Part shown: one piece after another, positions 37,979 to 47,809 of the stretch
How the letters are laid out: each line of letters starts with the position of its first letter
How positions within the stretch are numbered: the stretch's first letter is position 1
Source: CAVSLM01 sp963728895
Lineage (GTDB): Bacteria; Pseudomonadota; Gammaproteobacteria; JBBQDK01
DNA length: 64,000 nt
Reading direction: 5' to 3'
Assembly (NCBI GenBank): GCA_963728895.1
Contig: CAVSLM010000001.1
Location: forward strand, 310,001 to 374,000
Notes under the pieces: generated by a model
What the model was told of the DNA's origin: nothing
The model's input: only the letters and a program-made list of their open reading frames with translations
Database searches by the model: none
Program-made: the position numbers and the translations under genes

Positions 37979-38716
37979 ATGAGCGAAGCAACCTTCGTCC
38001 CGCAAGGCGTGCTGTTCGAAGAAGAGCTGCCACCCGGTGCCCACTGGTCCTTCATCCTGCGGCGCGGGCTCACGCTGCGCATCACGGATCTTGCGGGCGG
38101 TGCCAACGTGTCGGCGCTGTTCTACAACGCGGGGCAGCCCCTGGAGCGCTATAACATGGCCGACACCCTGAAGGCGCAGCACACTGCGCGCCTCACGCGT
38201 GGCCACGTGTGCTATTCGGACATGGGGCGGGTGCTGGTGTCGATCACTGCCGACACCTGCGGGTGGCACGATCCGCTGTGCGGTGTGGCCGATGCGCATG
38301 CGGTGGTCGAGAAGTACGGCGAGGCGCGCTACCAGGAGCAGCGCAACGCGTTTCACCGCAACGGCCGCGACAGCCTGTTGCTCGAGCTCGGCAAGTTCGG
38401 ACTGGGCAAGAAGGACCTGGTGGCCAACGTCAACTTCTTCAGCCGCGTGGTGGTGGACGGCGTCGGCAACCTGAGCTTCGTCCCGGGAAACTCGCAGGCA
38501 GGCGATTACGTCGACCTGCGTGCCGAGATGAACACGCTGGTGGTCCTGAGCAGCTGCCCGCATCCGCTGGACCCGGAGCCGCGCTGGCAGCCGCGCCCGA
38601 CGCGTCTCAGCGTCTGGCGCTCCGGCCCCCCGGGTCCCGACGACCCGTGCCGCAACGCCTGCGCGGAAAACCAGCGCGGCTTCGTCAACACCGAGCGCCT
38701 GTTCGTGGGCCTGTGA
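37979..38716 (+). CDS. Carboxyguanidine deiminase subunit (urea carboxylase-associated protein 2, DUF1989)
   Basis: The 245-residue DUF1989 protein is usually labelled urea carboxylase-associated protein 2. In guanidine-degrading bacteria the two associated proteins form a deiminase that converts carboxyguanidine to allophanate and ammonia. Visible family motifs are LRRGLTLRITDLAGGANVSA, ERYNMADTLKAQHTARLT, ITADTCGWHDPLCG and KKDLVANVNFFSRV, with Cys and His residues suited to metal binding. Its sister gene follows after 23 bases. AGGAGACTGCAACG precedes the ATG. Placement under a guanidine riboswitch supports the deiminase role over a urea role. Confidence 0.9.
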   Translation: MSEATFVPQGVLFEEELPPGAHWSFILRRGLTLRITDLAGGANVSALFYNAGQPLERYNMADTLKAQHTARLTRGHVCYSDMGRVLVSITADTCGWHDPLCGVADAHAVVEKYGEARYQEQRNAFHRNGRDSLLLELGKFGLGKKDLVANVNFFSRVVVDGVGNLSFVPGNSQAGDYVDLRAEMNTLVVLSSCPHPLDPEPRWQPRPTRLSVWRSGPPGPDDPCRNACAENQRGFVNTERLFVGL

Positions 38717-38739
38717 TCCAACGCAGGAGGATAGCCGTC

Positions 38740-39396
38740 ATGCCCGCATCGTCCATCGTCGCCAGCACACTGAAGCCGGCCGACGCCATTCACGTCGAGA
38801 TTCTTCCCGCCGGCGAATCCTGGATGCACCTGCTGCGGCGCGGGCAGCGCCTGCGCATCGTCGATCTCGAAGGCAACCAGGCGGTGGACACCCTGTTCTA
38901 CAGTGCTGCGGATCCGACCGAGCGCTACAGCGCCGTCGACACCATCCGTGCGCAGGGCAACATCTATCTCACCACCGGCTCGCGCCTGATGTCCTCGGAA
39001 GGCAACGTGCTGCTCACCATCACCGCCGACACCTGCGGGCGCCACGACACACTGGGCGGGGCCTGCGCGGCCGAGAGCAATCAGGTGCGCTACGCGCTCG
39101 ACAAGCGGCACATGCACAACTGCCGCGACAGCTTTCTGCAGGCGCTCTGCGATCATGACCACTACGGCATGACCAAGCGCGACCTCACCAGCAACATCAA
39201 TTTCTTCATGAACGTCCCGGTGACCCCGGAAGGCGGGCTCACCTTCGAGGACGGCATCTCGGAGCCCGGCAAGTACGTCGAGCTGCGCGCCGAAATGGAC
39301 GTCATCGTGCTGATCTCCAACTGTCCGCAGCTCAACAATCCCTGCAACGCCTACAATCCAACGCCCGTGCAGCTGCTGATCTGGGACGGTTCCTAG
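38740..39396 (+). CDS. Carboxyguanidine deiminase subunit (urea carboxylase-associated protein 1, DUF1989)
   Basis: The 218-residue paralogue of the preceding protein has the highly conserved UAAP1 core: DLEGNQAVDTLFYSAADPTE, ITADTCGRHDTLGG, YGMTKRDLTSNINFFMNVPV and ISNCPQLNNPCNAYNPTP. Together with the DUF1989 partner it would deiminate carboxyguanidine. The ATG at 38740 has a perfect AGGAGG ten bases upstream, and longer frames are artefacts. A 164-base gap without recognisable features separates it from the carboxylase gene; the gap may hold a processing site but no second riboswitch was found. Confidence 0.92.
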   Translation: MPASSIVASTLKPADAIHVEILPAGESWMHLLRRGQRLRIVDLEGNQAVDTLFYSAADPTERYSAVDTIRAQGNIYLTTGSRLMSSEGNVLLTITADTCGRHDTLGGACAAESNQVRYALDKRHMHNCRDSFLQALCDHDHYGMTKRDLTSNINFFMNVPVTPEGGLTFEDGISEPGKYVELRAEMDVIVLISNCPQLNNPCNAYNPTPVQLLIWDGS

Positions 39397-39560
39397 CCCG
39401 AAATGCACGGGAGCTGGCGAAGTATTGAAGCGGTTGCAGCAAGTGGCCGTAGTACCATGGAGACCTGGCCAGGTGAGTCAGATAACCGCCACGGGGCGAC
39501 CCTGCGAGCGTTCACTTACGGCGCGGGACGACCCGCCGCGACAGACGAAGTGGCTGCCGC

Positions 39561-42500
39561 GTGTTCGGCAAGGTCCTGATCGCCAACCGCGGCGCCATCG
39601 CCTGCCGCATCATCCGTACCCTGCAGGCCATGGGCATCGAGGCGGTTGCCGTGTACACGCGTGCCGATGCCGGCTCCCTGCACGTGCGCGCCGCCGACCA
39701 TGCACGGTGCATCGGTGAGGGGCCGGCCGGGGAGAGCTATCTCGACCCGCAACGCCTGTTCGATGTGGCGCGGGAAACCAACGCCGAGGCCGTGCACCCC
39801 GGCTATGGCTTTCTCAGCGAAAATCCCGCCTTCGCTTCCGCCTGCGCCGAACAGGGCCTTGCGTTCATCGGACCGACACCCGAGCAGCTGCGCCGCTTCG
39901 GGCTCAAGCACACGGCGCGCGCGCTGGCGCAGGCGAGCGCGGTGCCGCTGGTGCCGGGCAGCGAGCTGCTGGCCGATGCGCATCAGGCGCGCGAGCAGGC
40001 CGAGCACATCGGGTTCCCGGTGATGCTCAAGAGCACTGCCGGTGGCGGCGGAATCGGCATGCAGCTGTGCCACGACGCCGACGAGCTCACTGCGGCCTAC
40101 GAGTCCGTGCGCCGACTGGGACGCAGCCACTTCGGCGATGCCGGGCTGTTCCTGGAAAAGTACATCGGCTACGCGCGACACATCGAGGTGCAGATCTTCG
40201 GTGATGGTGCGGGCGAGGTGCTCGCGCTGGGCGAGCGCGACTGCTCGGTCCAGCGCCGCAACCAGAAAGTAATCGAGGAGACGCCTGCGCCGAACCTGCC
40301 GCAGGCGACTCGTGAGCGCCTGCATGAGGCCGCCGTTGCGCTCGGCCGCTCGGTGAGCTACCGCTCCGCCGGCACGGTGGAGTTCATCTACGACGGCGAG
40401 TCGGAGGATTTCTATTTTCTCGAGGTGAACACGCGGCTGCAGGTCGAGCACGGCGTCACCGAGCAGGTGTGGGGCGTCGACCTGGTGCAGTGGATGGTGG
40501 CGCTCGCAGCCGGCGAACTGCCGCCGCTCGCCGCGCTGCATACCACGCTCGCACCGCGCGGCCATGCCATTCAGGCGCGGCTCTATGCGGAAGATCCTGC
40601 CAGGGGCTTTCGGCCCTGCGCGGGTCTGCTGAGTCACGCGAGCTTCCCGCGAGGCGAAGGCCTGCGGGTCGACACCTGGGTGGAGGCGGGCACCCAGGTG
40701 TCGCCGTTCTACGATCCCATGCTCGGCAAGCTGATCGCCTGGGGTGAAAACCGCGAGCGCGCCCGCCTTCGTCTGGTCGACGCGCTCGCGCATACCAGGC
40801 TCGCCGGCATCGAGACCAACCGCAGCTACCTCGGCGTGATTCTCGCGCACGAGCTGTTTGTCCGCGGCATGGCCTACACGCGCTGTCTGGACGCGCTGCC
40901 TCCTGTCGCCGATGGCATCGAGGTGCTGGACGGCGGCACGCAGACCACGGTGCAGGACGTCCCGGGTCGCGTGGGGTACTGGGACGTCGGTGTGCCGCCG
41001 TCGGGTCCCATGGACGATCTCTCGTTTCGCCTGGGCAATCGCCTGCTGGGCAATCCTCCCGAAGCCGCCGGCCTGGAGCTCACCATGAACGGGCCCGCGC
41101 TGTGCTTTCACACCGCGACCGGTGTCGCGCTCACCGGCGCGCCCATGGCTGCCGAACTGGACGGTGCTCCGGTGCCCTGGTGGGCGCCGGTCGAGGTGGG
41201 CGCCGGCGCCGTGCTGCGCATCGGCGCGGTGCAGGGCGCGGGCGCGCGCGCCTATCTCACCGTGCGCGGCGGCATCGACGTCGCGCCGTACCTGGGCAGC
41301 CGCGCGACGTTCACGCTCGGTGGCTTCGGCGGACACGCCGGACGCGCCTTGCGCGCCGGTGATGTCCTGCATCTGGCCGGCGCGCCGCAGGTGGCCCTGC
41401 CGGCGTCGCTACCTGCGGCACTGCGCCCGGAGATCACCAGGCGCTGGCTGCTGCGCGTCATCTACGGTCCGCACGGTGCGCCGGAGTTCTTCACCGCCGA
41501 GGACATCGAGACCTTCTTCGCCACCGACTGGGAAGTGCACTACAACTCCAGCCGCACCGGCATCCGACTGATCGGCCCGAAGCCGCGCTGGGCACGTGCC
41601 GACGGCGGTGAGGCCGGCCTGCATCCCTCCAACATTCACGACAACGCCTACGCGGTCGGTGCGGTGGACTTCACCGGCGACATGCCGGTGATCCTCGGAC
41701 CCGACGGACCCAGTCTCGGCGGCTTCGTGTGTCCCGCCACGGTGATCCGTGCCGAGCGCTGGAAGCTCGGCCAGCTCAAGGCCGGTGACCGCGTGCGCTT
41801 CCAGCCGGTGGCGCTGCAGGACGCCGCAGCCCTGGAGCCGCAGCGCCTGGCAGCCATCGCCGACCTGCGAGCGTGGGGCGGTGGTGTGGCGCGTGCGGTC
41901 CCCGATACCACGGTGCTGCGCGCGGTGCAGGCCGGGGATCCCTACGCGGCCCTCGCCTATCGGCCTGCCGGCGACGATTATCTGTTGGTGGAGTTCGGGC
42001 CGGCCGAGCTCGACATCGGGCTGCGTGCCCGCGCCCATGCGCTCATGCACTGGCTGCAGGCGCGCCATGTTTCGGGTCTGCTGGAGCTCACCCCGGGCAT
42101 CCGTTCGTTGCAGCTGCACTACGATCCCGCGCTGCTGCCGCTGGCGGCCCTGATGGCGCTGCTGCAGGAGGCCGAGCAGGCGCTGGGTGGCATGGAGAAC
42201 CTCGAGGTGCCTTCGCGCATCGTGCACCTGCCCTTGTCCTGGGACGATCCGGCGACGCGTCTCGCGATCGAGCGCTACACGCAGTCGGTGCGCGCCGACG
42301 CGCCCTGGTGCCCGAGCAACATCGAGTTCATCCGCCGCATCAACGGGCTCGATTCGATGGAAGAAGTGCGGCGCGTCGTGTTCGATGCGCGCTACCTGGT
42401 GCTGGGCCTGGGCGATGTCTATCTGGGTGCGCCGGTCGCGACACCGCTCGACCCGCGCCATCGCCTGGTGACCACCAAGTACAATCCGGCGCGCACCTGG

Positions 42501-43163
42501 ACGCCGGAGAACGCCGTGGGGATCGGCGGCGCCTATCTGTGCGTGTACGGCATGGAAGGCCCCGGCGGCTACCAGTTCATCGGGCGTACCGTACAGATGT
42601 GGAACCGCTTCCGTCAGACCGCAGAGTTTGAGGAAGGCAAGCCGTGGCTGCTGCGTTTCTTCGACCAGATCCAGTTCTTTCCGGTGACCAGCGCCGAGCT
42701 CGAGCGCATCCGCGAGGAGTTTCCGCTGGGCCGTTATCGCCTGCGCATCGAGGAGACGACCTTCAGTCTGCGTGCCTACCGCGCCTTCCTCGCGGCGCAC
42801 GATGCGGACATCGCAGGCTTTCGTGCCCGCCAGCGCCAGGCTTTCGCCGACGAGCGTGCCCGCTGGGCGCGCGACGGCACTACACTCGCCACCGTGGCGG
42901 AAGCCCTGGAGCAGACCGGCATCGAGGAGCCGCTTCCGGCCGCCGCCGTCGCCATCGACAGTCCCGTGGCGGGCAGCGTGTGGCAGGTGCTGGTGCGCCC
43001 CGGGGAGCGTGTGAGCGCCGGCCAGCCGGTGGTGGTGCTGGAGTCCATGAAGATGGAGGTTGCCGTGGAGGCGTGCCATGACGGCACCGTTGTGCAGGTG
43101 TTGTGCGAGCCCGGCGGCCAGGTCGCCGCCGGTCGGCGGCTGCTGGTGCTGCAGAGCGAGTAG
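39561..43163 (+). CDS. Biotin-dependent urea/guanidine carboxylase
   Basis: This 1200-residue multidomain enzyme carboxylates guanidine or urea using ATP, bicarbonate and a biotin arm. Domains in order: biotin carboxylase (about 1-450; KSTAGGGGIGMQ, HIEVQIFGD, EVNTRLQVEHGVTE), the KipA-like half (about 455-770; TTVQDVPGRVGYWDVGVPPSG, SNIHDNAYAVGAVDFTGDMP), the KipI-like half (about 790-1060; CPSNIEFIRRINGL, NPARTWTPENAVGIGGAY), and a biotinyl domain with Lys1164 in ESMKMEV. It starts at GTG 39561 without a strong ribosome site, so coupling with upstream genes is likely. The riboswitch and deiminase genes favour guanidine as the true substrate. Confidence 0.95.
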   Translation: MFGKVLIANRGAIACRIIRTLQAMGIEAVAVYTRADAGSLHVRAADHARCIGEGPAGESYLDPQRLFDVARETNAEAVHPGYGFLSENPAFASACAEQGLAFIGPTPEQLRRFGLKHTARALAQASAVPLVPGSELLADAHQAREQAEHIGFPVMLKSTAGGGGIGMQLCHDADELTAAYESVRRLGRSHFGDAGLFLEKYIGYARHIEVQIFGDGAGEVLALGERDCSVQRRNQKVIEETPAPNLPQATRERLHEAAVALGRSVSYRSAGTVEFIYDGESEDFYFLEVNTRLQVEHGVTEQVWGVDLVQWMVALAAGELPPLAALHTTLAPRGHAIQARLYAEDPARGFRPCAGLLSHASFPRGEGLRVDTWVEAGTQVSPFYDPMLGKLIAWGENRERARLRLVDALAHTRLAGIETNRSYLGVILAHELFVRGMAYTRCLDALPPVADGIEVLDGGTQTTVQDVPGRVGYWDVGVPPSGPMDDLSFRLGNRLLGNPPEAAGLELTMNGPALCFHTATGVALTGAPMAAELDGAPVPWWAPVEVGAGAVLRIGAVQGAGARAYLTVRGGIDVAPYLGSRATFTLGGFGGHAGRALRAGDVLHLAGAPQVALPASLPAALRPEITRRWLLRVIYGPHGAPEFFTAEDIETFFATDWEVHYNSSRTGIRLIGPKPRWARADGGEAGLHPSNIHDNAYAVGAVDFTGDMPVILGPDGPSLGGFVCPATVIRAERWKLGQLKAGDRVRFQPVALQDAAALEPQRLAAIADLRAWGGGVARAVPDTTVLRAVQAGDPYAALAYRPAGDDYLLVEFGPAELDIGLRARAHALMHWLQARHVSGLLELTPGIRSLQLHYDPALLPLAALMALLQEAEQALGGMENLEVPSRIVHLPLSWDDPATRLAIERYTQSVRADAPWCPSNIEFIRRINGLDSMEEVRRVVFDARYLVLGLGDVYLGAPVATPLDPRHRLVTTKYNPARTWTPENAVGIGGAYLCVYGMEGPGGYQFIGRTVQMWNRFRQTAEFEEGKPWLLRFFDQIQFFPVTSAELERIREEFPLGRYRLRIEETTFSLRAYRAFLAAHDADIAGFRARQRQAFADERARWARDGTTLATVAEALEQTGIEEPLPAAAVAIDSPVAGSVWQVLVRPGERVSAGQPVVVLESMKMEVAVEACHDGTVVQVLCEPGGQVAAGRRLLVLQSE

Positions 43164-43171
43164 CACTGACC

Positions 43172-45013
43172 ATGGGCGCGCGCCTGATGAGTCTGGACAT
43201 CGCCACGCTGCAGCGTGCTTACCGCTCCGGTGCCACGACACCCACCGGGGTGTTGCGCGCAATCCTCGCCGGCATCGCCGAAACCCGGACGTACAACGCC
43301 TGGATCTCGCTGGTTCCCGAGCATGATCTGCTGGCCCGCGCCGCCGCCCTCGAGCGGCGCGGTGCGCGGGGCCTGCCGCTCTTTGGCGTGCCGTTCGCCA
43401 TCAAGGACAACATCGATCTCGAAGCGCTTCCAACCACGGCTGCCTGCCCCGCGTTCACCTACACACCGCAACGCTCGGCCCCGGTCGTCGAGCGCCTCAT
43501 CGGCGCCGGCGCCCTGCCCATCGGCAAGACCAACATGGATCAGTTCGCGACCGGCCTGGTGGGCACGCGCAGCCCGGAGCCCTACGGCGTGTGCCACAAC
43601 AGCTTCGATCCCAACTTCATCGCCGGCGGCTCTTCGTCCGGTTCGGCCGTAGCGGTGGCACTGGGACTGGCGAGCTTCGCGCTCGGCACCGACACCGCGG
43701 GCTCGGGACGCATACCGGCCGCGTTCAACAATCTCATCGGTCTCAAGCCCACGCGCGGACTGCTCAGCACCCGGGGCGTGGTGCCGGCGTGCCGCAGCCT
43801 GGACTGCGTATCGCTGCTTGCACTCACTTCGGGCGATGCCGAACGGGTGTTCGATATTGCCTGCGGGTACGATCCGCAGGACGACTACGCGCGCCAGGCA
43901 CCGGCGGAGGTGCTCGAGGGTGGGCCGGGCGCGCTCGTGCCGGGCTTTCGCTTCGGCGTGCCGCGCGCCGCGCAGCTCCAATTCTTCGGCGATGCCGAGG
44001 CGCCGGCGCTCTTCGCGCACAGCGTCGCCGCGCTGCAGGCGTTGGGCGGTACGGCGGTGGACATCGACTTCGCCCCATTCCTGGAGGCCGCGCAGCTGCT
44101 CTACGAGGGCCCGTGGGTGGCGGAACGCTATGCGGCGATCCGCGGCTTCATCGAGCGCCAGCCGCAGGCGCTGCTGCCGGTGATCCGCGCCATCATCGAG
44201 CCCGCCCTCGGGCTGGGTGCCGTCGAATGTTTCGAGGCCCAGTACCGGCTTCGGGCGCTGGCGGGCCACGCCGCCGTAGTGCTGGCCGGCGTGGACTTCG
44301 TGGTGACGCCGACCGCCGGAGCGCTGTACCGCATCGAGCAGGTGCTGGCGGAGCCGTTGCAGCGCAATACGCAGCTTGGCTACTACACGAATTTCATGAA
44401 CCTGCTCGACTGCGCCGCCGTGGCGGTGCCGGGCGGTTTCTATGCCAACGGCCTGCCGTTCGGCGTGACGCTGTTCGCGCAGGCGTTCAGCGACCGGCGC
44501 CTGCTCGCGGCGGCGCGCGCCCTGCAGCAGCACCTGCGCCTGCCGCTCGGTGCCAGCGGCCGGCCGCTGCCCGCCGAAAGCGCCGCGGCGCGGGCCACGC
44601 CCGCATGCGTGCGGCTCGCCGTGTGCGGCGCCCACCTGCAGGGCCTCGCACTCAACCATCAGCTCACCGCACGCGGCGCGCGTCTGCTCCGCGTCACGCC
44701 GACCGCGCCGCACTATCGCCTGTACGCACTGCCGGGCGCATCGCCGCAGCGTCCGGGTCTGGTGCGTGACCCGCACGGTGGTGGCGCCATCGAGGTGGAA
44801 GTGTGGGAGCTGCCGGTCGCGCACTTCGGCAGCTTCGTTGCGGGGATCGCGGCGCCTCTGTGCATCGGCCGCATCGAGCTCGGAGACGGGGAGCAGGTGA
44901 GCGGATTTCTCTGCGAGGCGCACGCCGTGACCGGCGCCGCGGATATCACCGCCCTCGGCGGCTGGCGCGCATACCTGTCCTCGCAGGGAGACCTGCCTGT
45001 TGGCCGAGCTTGA
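43172..45013 (+). CDS. atzF: Allophanate hydrolase
   Basis: The 613-residue amidase-signature enzyme hydrolyses allophanate to ammonia and CO2, the last step of the pathway. The Ser-cisSer-Lys triad is visible: Lys78 in FAIKDNID and the serines in AGGSSSGSAVAV, with GTDTAGSGRIPAAF after. The C-terminal domain from about 470 (CGAHLQGLALNHQL; GSFVAGIAAPLCIGRIEL) is the AtzF-type domain. The start may be ATG 43172 or ATG 43187; the first is given because it lies just after the carboxylase stop. It ends the operon; no terminator is obvious in the 177 bases to the convergent DUF3108 gene. Confidence 0.94.
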   Translation: MGARLMSLDIATLQRAYRSGATTPTGVLRAILAGIAETRTYNAWISLVPEHDLLARAAALERRGARGLPLFGVPFAIKDNIDLEALPTTAACPAFTYTPQRSAPVVERLIGAGALPIGKTNMDQFATGLVGTRSPEPYGVCHNSFDPNFIAGGSSSGSAVAVALGLASFALGTDTAGSGRIPAAFNNLIGLKPTRGLLSTRGVVPACRSLDCVSLLALTSGDAERVFDIACGYDPQDDYARQAPAEVLEGGPGALVPGFRFGVPRAAQLQFFGDAEAPALFAHSVAALQALGGTAVDIDFAPFLEAAQLLYEGPWVAERYAAIRGFIERQPQALLPVIRAIIEPALGLGAVECFEAQYRLRALAGHAAVVLAGVDFVVTPTAGALYRIEQVLAEPLQRNTQLGYYTNFMNLLDCAAVAVPGGFYANGLPFGVTLFAQAFSDRRLLAAARALQQHLRLPLGASGRPLPAESAAARATPACVRLAVCGAHLQGLALNHQLTARGARLLRVTPTAPHYRLYALPGASPQRPGLVRDPHGGGAIEVEVWELPVAHFGSFVAGIAAPLCIGRIELGDGEQVSGFLCEAHAVTGAADITALGGWRAYLSSQGDLPVGRA

Positions 45014-45190
45014 GATGACGGGCAGCCGTGCGCCTGCGCTGCCACCGAACAGCGGCGCCGCGGGTTCGGGCCGGCAGCCTGTTTGACGCAGGCGCGGACC
45101 GGCAGGCGCCCGCGGGAGTGACCAGCCGGGTAGCGCGCGGCATTTACCGGTGCACGCCGCTCTCCGGCGCAGCTCGCGAATCGCGTGCCG

Positions 45191-45916
45191 CTACCGGCCG
45201 CGATATTCCGTCAGCACCAGCTGATAGAGCGAGTCGTCCTCCTCGCGGCGCTGGATGCGCACTGGCAGAAAGTGCAGGGCGGGTGCCGTCCACAGGACGG
45301 TTTCGTGGTCCTTGTCGTCGCGCGCGCGCTGCACGCGCACAGTGTCGAACACCCCGGCCGGCGTCTCCAGACGCTCCTTTCCCTGGCGCTCGTAGCGGAA
45401 GACCTTGAGCCTGCCGCCATCGGCAATGTGATAGTCCATGTGCTCGCGGCCGCGCGCCAGGTCGACCATGGCGGCGAGCTGCACCAGGAGCTTGTCGAGT
45501 GCGTCCTCCGGGATCGCCATGCGCCAGCTGTCGCCGTCGATGGTATTGCGCACCAGGCGGTGCTCCCAGTCGAACTCGAGCTGCACGGCACGCGCCGTCT
45601 TGCCGCCCGAATGGCTGTAGGAGTAACTGAGTGGGCGCAGGCGCTCACCGACGGGCATCCACACGCTGCGCTCGCGCACCCGGTCCTTGAACAGCCACGC
45701 GATGGCGCCACTGGCGCGCGTATAGGACTCGTAGACGTAGCGGTTGGCAGAGTCCTTGGTAAGGGCATTGCGGTGGATGCCCACCACCACGCCGTTGCGG
45801 GTGATGGTGTACTCGGCGAAGAACTGCGGCAGCGGGTCCGCCGCCCGTGCGGCACACGCAAGGATCGCCGCGAGCAGCAACGCCACCAGGCTCTGCGGCA
45901 GTACGCCACCACTCAT
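45191..45916 (-). CDS. DUF3108 periplasmic protein
   Basis: The 241-residue protein has a signal peptide (LLLAAILACAARA) and the DUF3108 pattern: FAEYTITRNGVVVGIHRNAL, YESYTRASGAIAWLF, YSYSHSGGKTARAVQLEF and FRYERQGKERLETPAGVFDT. The predicted beta-rich fold resembles lipid- or envelope-associated shells, but no function is established. It overlaps purN by four bases (ATGA), an arrangement seen in several gammaproteobacterial genomes. Confidence 0.88.
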   Translation of the reverse strand: MSGGVLPQSLVALLLAAILACAARAADPLPQFFAEYTITRNGVVVGIHRNALTKDSANRYVYESYTRASGAIAWLFKDRVRERSVWMPVGERLRPLSYSYSHSGGKTARAVQLEFDWEHRLVRNTIDGDSWRMAIPEDALDKLLVQLAAMVDLARGREHMDYHIADGGRLKVFRYERQGKERLETPAGVFDTVRVQRARDDKDHETVLWTAPALHFLPVRIQRREEDDSLYQLVLTEYRGR

Positions 45917-46584
45917 GGGGCCGCGCCCCGCGCTTCGAGCAAGACCGGTGTATCCAGCGGCTGGCCGTCCAGGAGCAGGCCTGCGTTCACGTAGCGCAGG
46001 CGTCCCTCGGCCCACCAGCGCAGCACGGTCGGGTAAAGCCGATGCTCCTGCGCCAGCACCCGGGCCGCGAGCGTGGAAGCATCGTCGTGCGGCTCGACGG
46101 GAACGCGCACCTGGGCGATCACCGCCCCGCCGTCCAGCTCCTCGCTCACCAGGTGCACGCTCGCCCCGTGCACCCGCAGGCCCGCCGCGAGCGCGCGGCG
46201 ATGGGTGTCGAGACCGCGCAGCGCCGGAAGCAGGGAAGGGTGGATGTTGACCATGCGCCCGCGATAGTGCGCGACGAAGGCATCGCTCAGCACGCGCATG
46301 AATCCCGCGAGCACCACCAACTGTGGCGCGCGGGCATCGATCAGCGCCTGCAGCGCGCTGTCGAAGTGCGTGCGGTCGGGGAAGCCGCGATGATCCAGGG
46401 TCAATGCTTCGATGCCGGCGGCGCGCGCACGTTCCAGGGCGTAGGCATCGGGGCGGTTGCTGATCACCGCGAGGATTTGCACCGGCAGCGCGTCCCGGCG
46501 CGTGGCATCGATGATCGCCTGCAGATTGCTGCCGTTGCCGGATACCAGCACCACCACGGGCAAGTTGTTCCTTCCCTGCGCCAT
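45913..46584 (-). CDS. purN: Phosphoribosylglycinamide formyltransferase (GAR transformylase)
   Basis: PurN transfers a formyl group from 10-formyltetrahydrofolate to GAR, the third step of purine synthesis. The 223-residue sequence has VVLVSGNGSNLQAII, SNRPDAYALERA, the active-site segment LAGFMRVLS, NIHPSLLPALRGLDTHRRAL (catalytic Asn and His) and GASVHLVSEELDGGAVIAQ (catalytic Asp). It lies six bases after purM on the same strand, the normal purMN operon. Confidence 0.97.
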   Translation of the reverse strand: MAQGRNNLPVVVLVSGNGSNLQAIIDATRRDALPVQILAVISNRPDAYALERARAAGIEALTLDHRGFPDRTHFDSALQALIDARAPQLVVLAGFMRVLSDAFVAHYRGRMVNIHPSLLPALRGLDTHRRALAAGLRVHGASVHLVSEELDGGAVIAQVRVPVEPHDDASTLAARVLAQEHRLYPTVLRWWAEGRLRYVNAGLLLDGQPLDTPVLLEARGAAP

Positions 46585-46590
46585 GACGCT

Positions 46591-47682
46591 TCAGGCGATC
46601 GCGACCTCGGGTGCTGCGCCGGTTGTGGCAGCCTCGATCGCGCCGATGATCCAGACCGTTTCGCCGGCTTCGGCGAGCACATTGAGCGCGGCCTGCGCCT
46701 CTGCCGGGGAGACCACCACCACCATGCCGATGCCGCAGTTGAAGGTCCGGAGCATCTCGCGCTCGGCGATGTTGCCCTGGTGCTGAAGCCAGTCGAACAG
46801 CGGCGGGCGCGGCCAGGCATCGGTCGCAACGCGCGCGCGCACGCCGCTCGGCAATACCCGTGGCAGGTTTTCCAGCAGTCCGCCGCCGGTGATGTGTGCC
46901 AGCGCGTGCACCTCCACGCGCTCGAACAACGCCAGCAGGGGCTTGATGTAGATGCGCGTCGGCTCGAGCAGCGTGGCGCCGAGCGTGCGGCCGTGAAAAT
47001 CCTGGTAGAGATCGGCTCCGCTCAGCGCAAGCACCTTGCGGATCAGCGCATAGCCGTTGGAATGCGCCCCGCTGGAGGCCATGCCGAGCAGCACGTCGCC
47101 GGCGCGCACCCTGGCGCCGTCGATGATGCGGCTCTTCTCCACGATGCCAACGGCGAAGCCGGCCAGATCGTATTCCCCGACATGATAGATGCCGGGCATC
47201 TCCGCCGTCTCGCCCCCTACCAGTGCGGCGCCCGCCAGCTCGCAGCCCCTGCCGATGCCCGCCACGACCTCGGCGGCGACGTCCACGTCGAGCCTGGCGG
47301 TGGCGTAATAATCGAGAAAGAACAGCGGCTCGGCCCCCTGGACCACCAGGTCGTTGACGCACATCGCCACCAGGTCGATGCCGATGGTGTCGTGGCGCTC
47401 GAGCGCGAAGGCGAGCTTGAGCTTGGTTCCGACGCCATCGGTTCCCGACACCAGCACCGGTTCGCGGTAGCGTCCCACCGGCAGCTCGAAGAGCGCGCCG
47501 AATCCGCCCAGTCCCGCCATCACCTCCGGGCGCCGGGTGCGTGCCGCGATCGGCGCGATGCGACTCACCAGCCGCTCGCCGGCATCGATGTCGACGCCGG
47601 CGTCGCGGTAGCTCAGGGCGCTTCGCGGTGCATCGCCACAATTCTCACCTGCGCTGGGACGGGAAAGGTCATCCTGGTTCAC
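46591..47682 (-). CDS. purM: Phosphoribosylformylglycinamidine cyclo-ligase (AIR synthetase)
   Basis: PurM closes the imidazole ring of AIR in purine synthesis. The 363-residue sequence contains SYRDAGVDIDAGERLV, VSGTDGVGTKLKLAFAL, VVQGAEPLFFLDYYA, VGGETAEMPGIY, GMASSGAHSNGYALIRK and HITGGGLLENLPRVLP, all diagnostic. A GTG at 47682 preceded by AGGAG at six-base spacing is taken as the start; upstream frame extends further but lacks signals. It is divergent from the DUF2066 gene with a 127-base gap. Confidence 0.96.
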   Translation of the reverse strand: MNQDDLSRPSAGENCGDAPRSALSYRDAGVDIDAGERLVSRIAPIAARTRRPEVMAGLGGFGALFELPVGRYREPVLVSGTDGVGTKLKLAFALERHDTIGIDLVAMCVNDLVVQGAEPLFFLDYYATARLDVDVAAEVVAGIGRGCELAGAALVGGETAEMPGIYHVGEYDLAGFAVGIVEKSRIIDGARVRAGDVLLGMASSGAHSNGYALIRKVLALSGADLYQDFHGRTLGATLLEPTRIYIKPLLALFERVEVHALAHITGGGLLENLPRVLPSGVRARVATDAWPRPPLFDWLQHQGNIAEREMLRTFNCGIGMVVVVSPAEAQAALNVLAEAGETVWIIGAIEAATTGAAPEVAIA

Positions 47683-47809
47683 GACGAGCTCCTGAAGATG
47701 CGAGACTGCGCGGCGCGCCGCCAGGCCGTGGACGGTGCACGGCGATTGCCTTGCTGCGGCGCTGCCAGATTCCGACGCGGGCGTCATTCTGTGGTATTTT
47801 ACACGGACT

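Noticed and set aside
39397..39560. Second riboswitch or guanidine-II/III motif before the carboxylase gene
   Set aside because: A TGGCC/GGCCA pairing is possible, but none of the conserved loops of the guanidine-II or -III classes were found.
41409..43262. 617-codon reverse frame over the carboxylase
   Set aside because: Antisense to conserved KipA/KipI and biotinyl domains; no motif or ribosome site.
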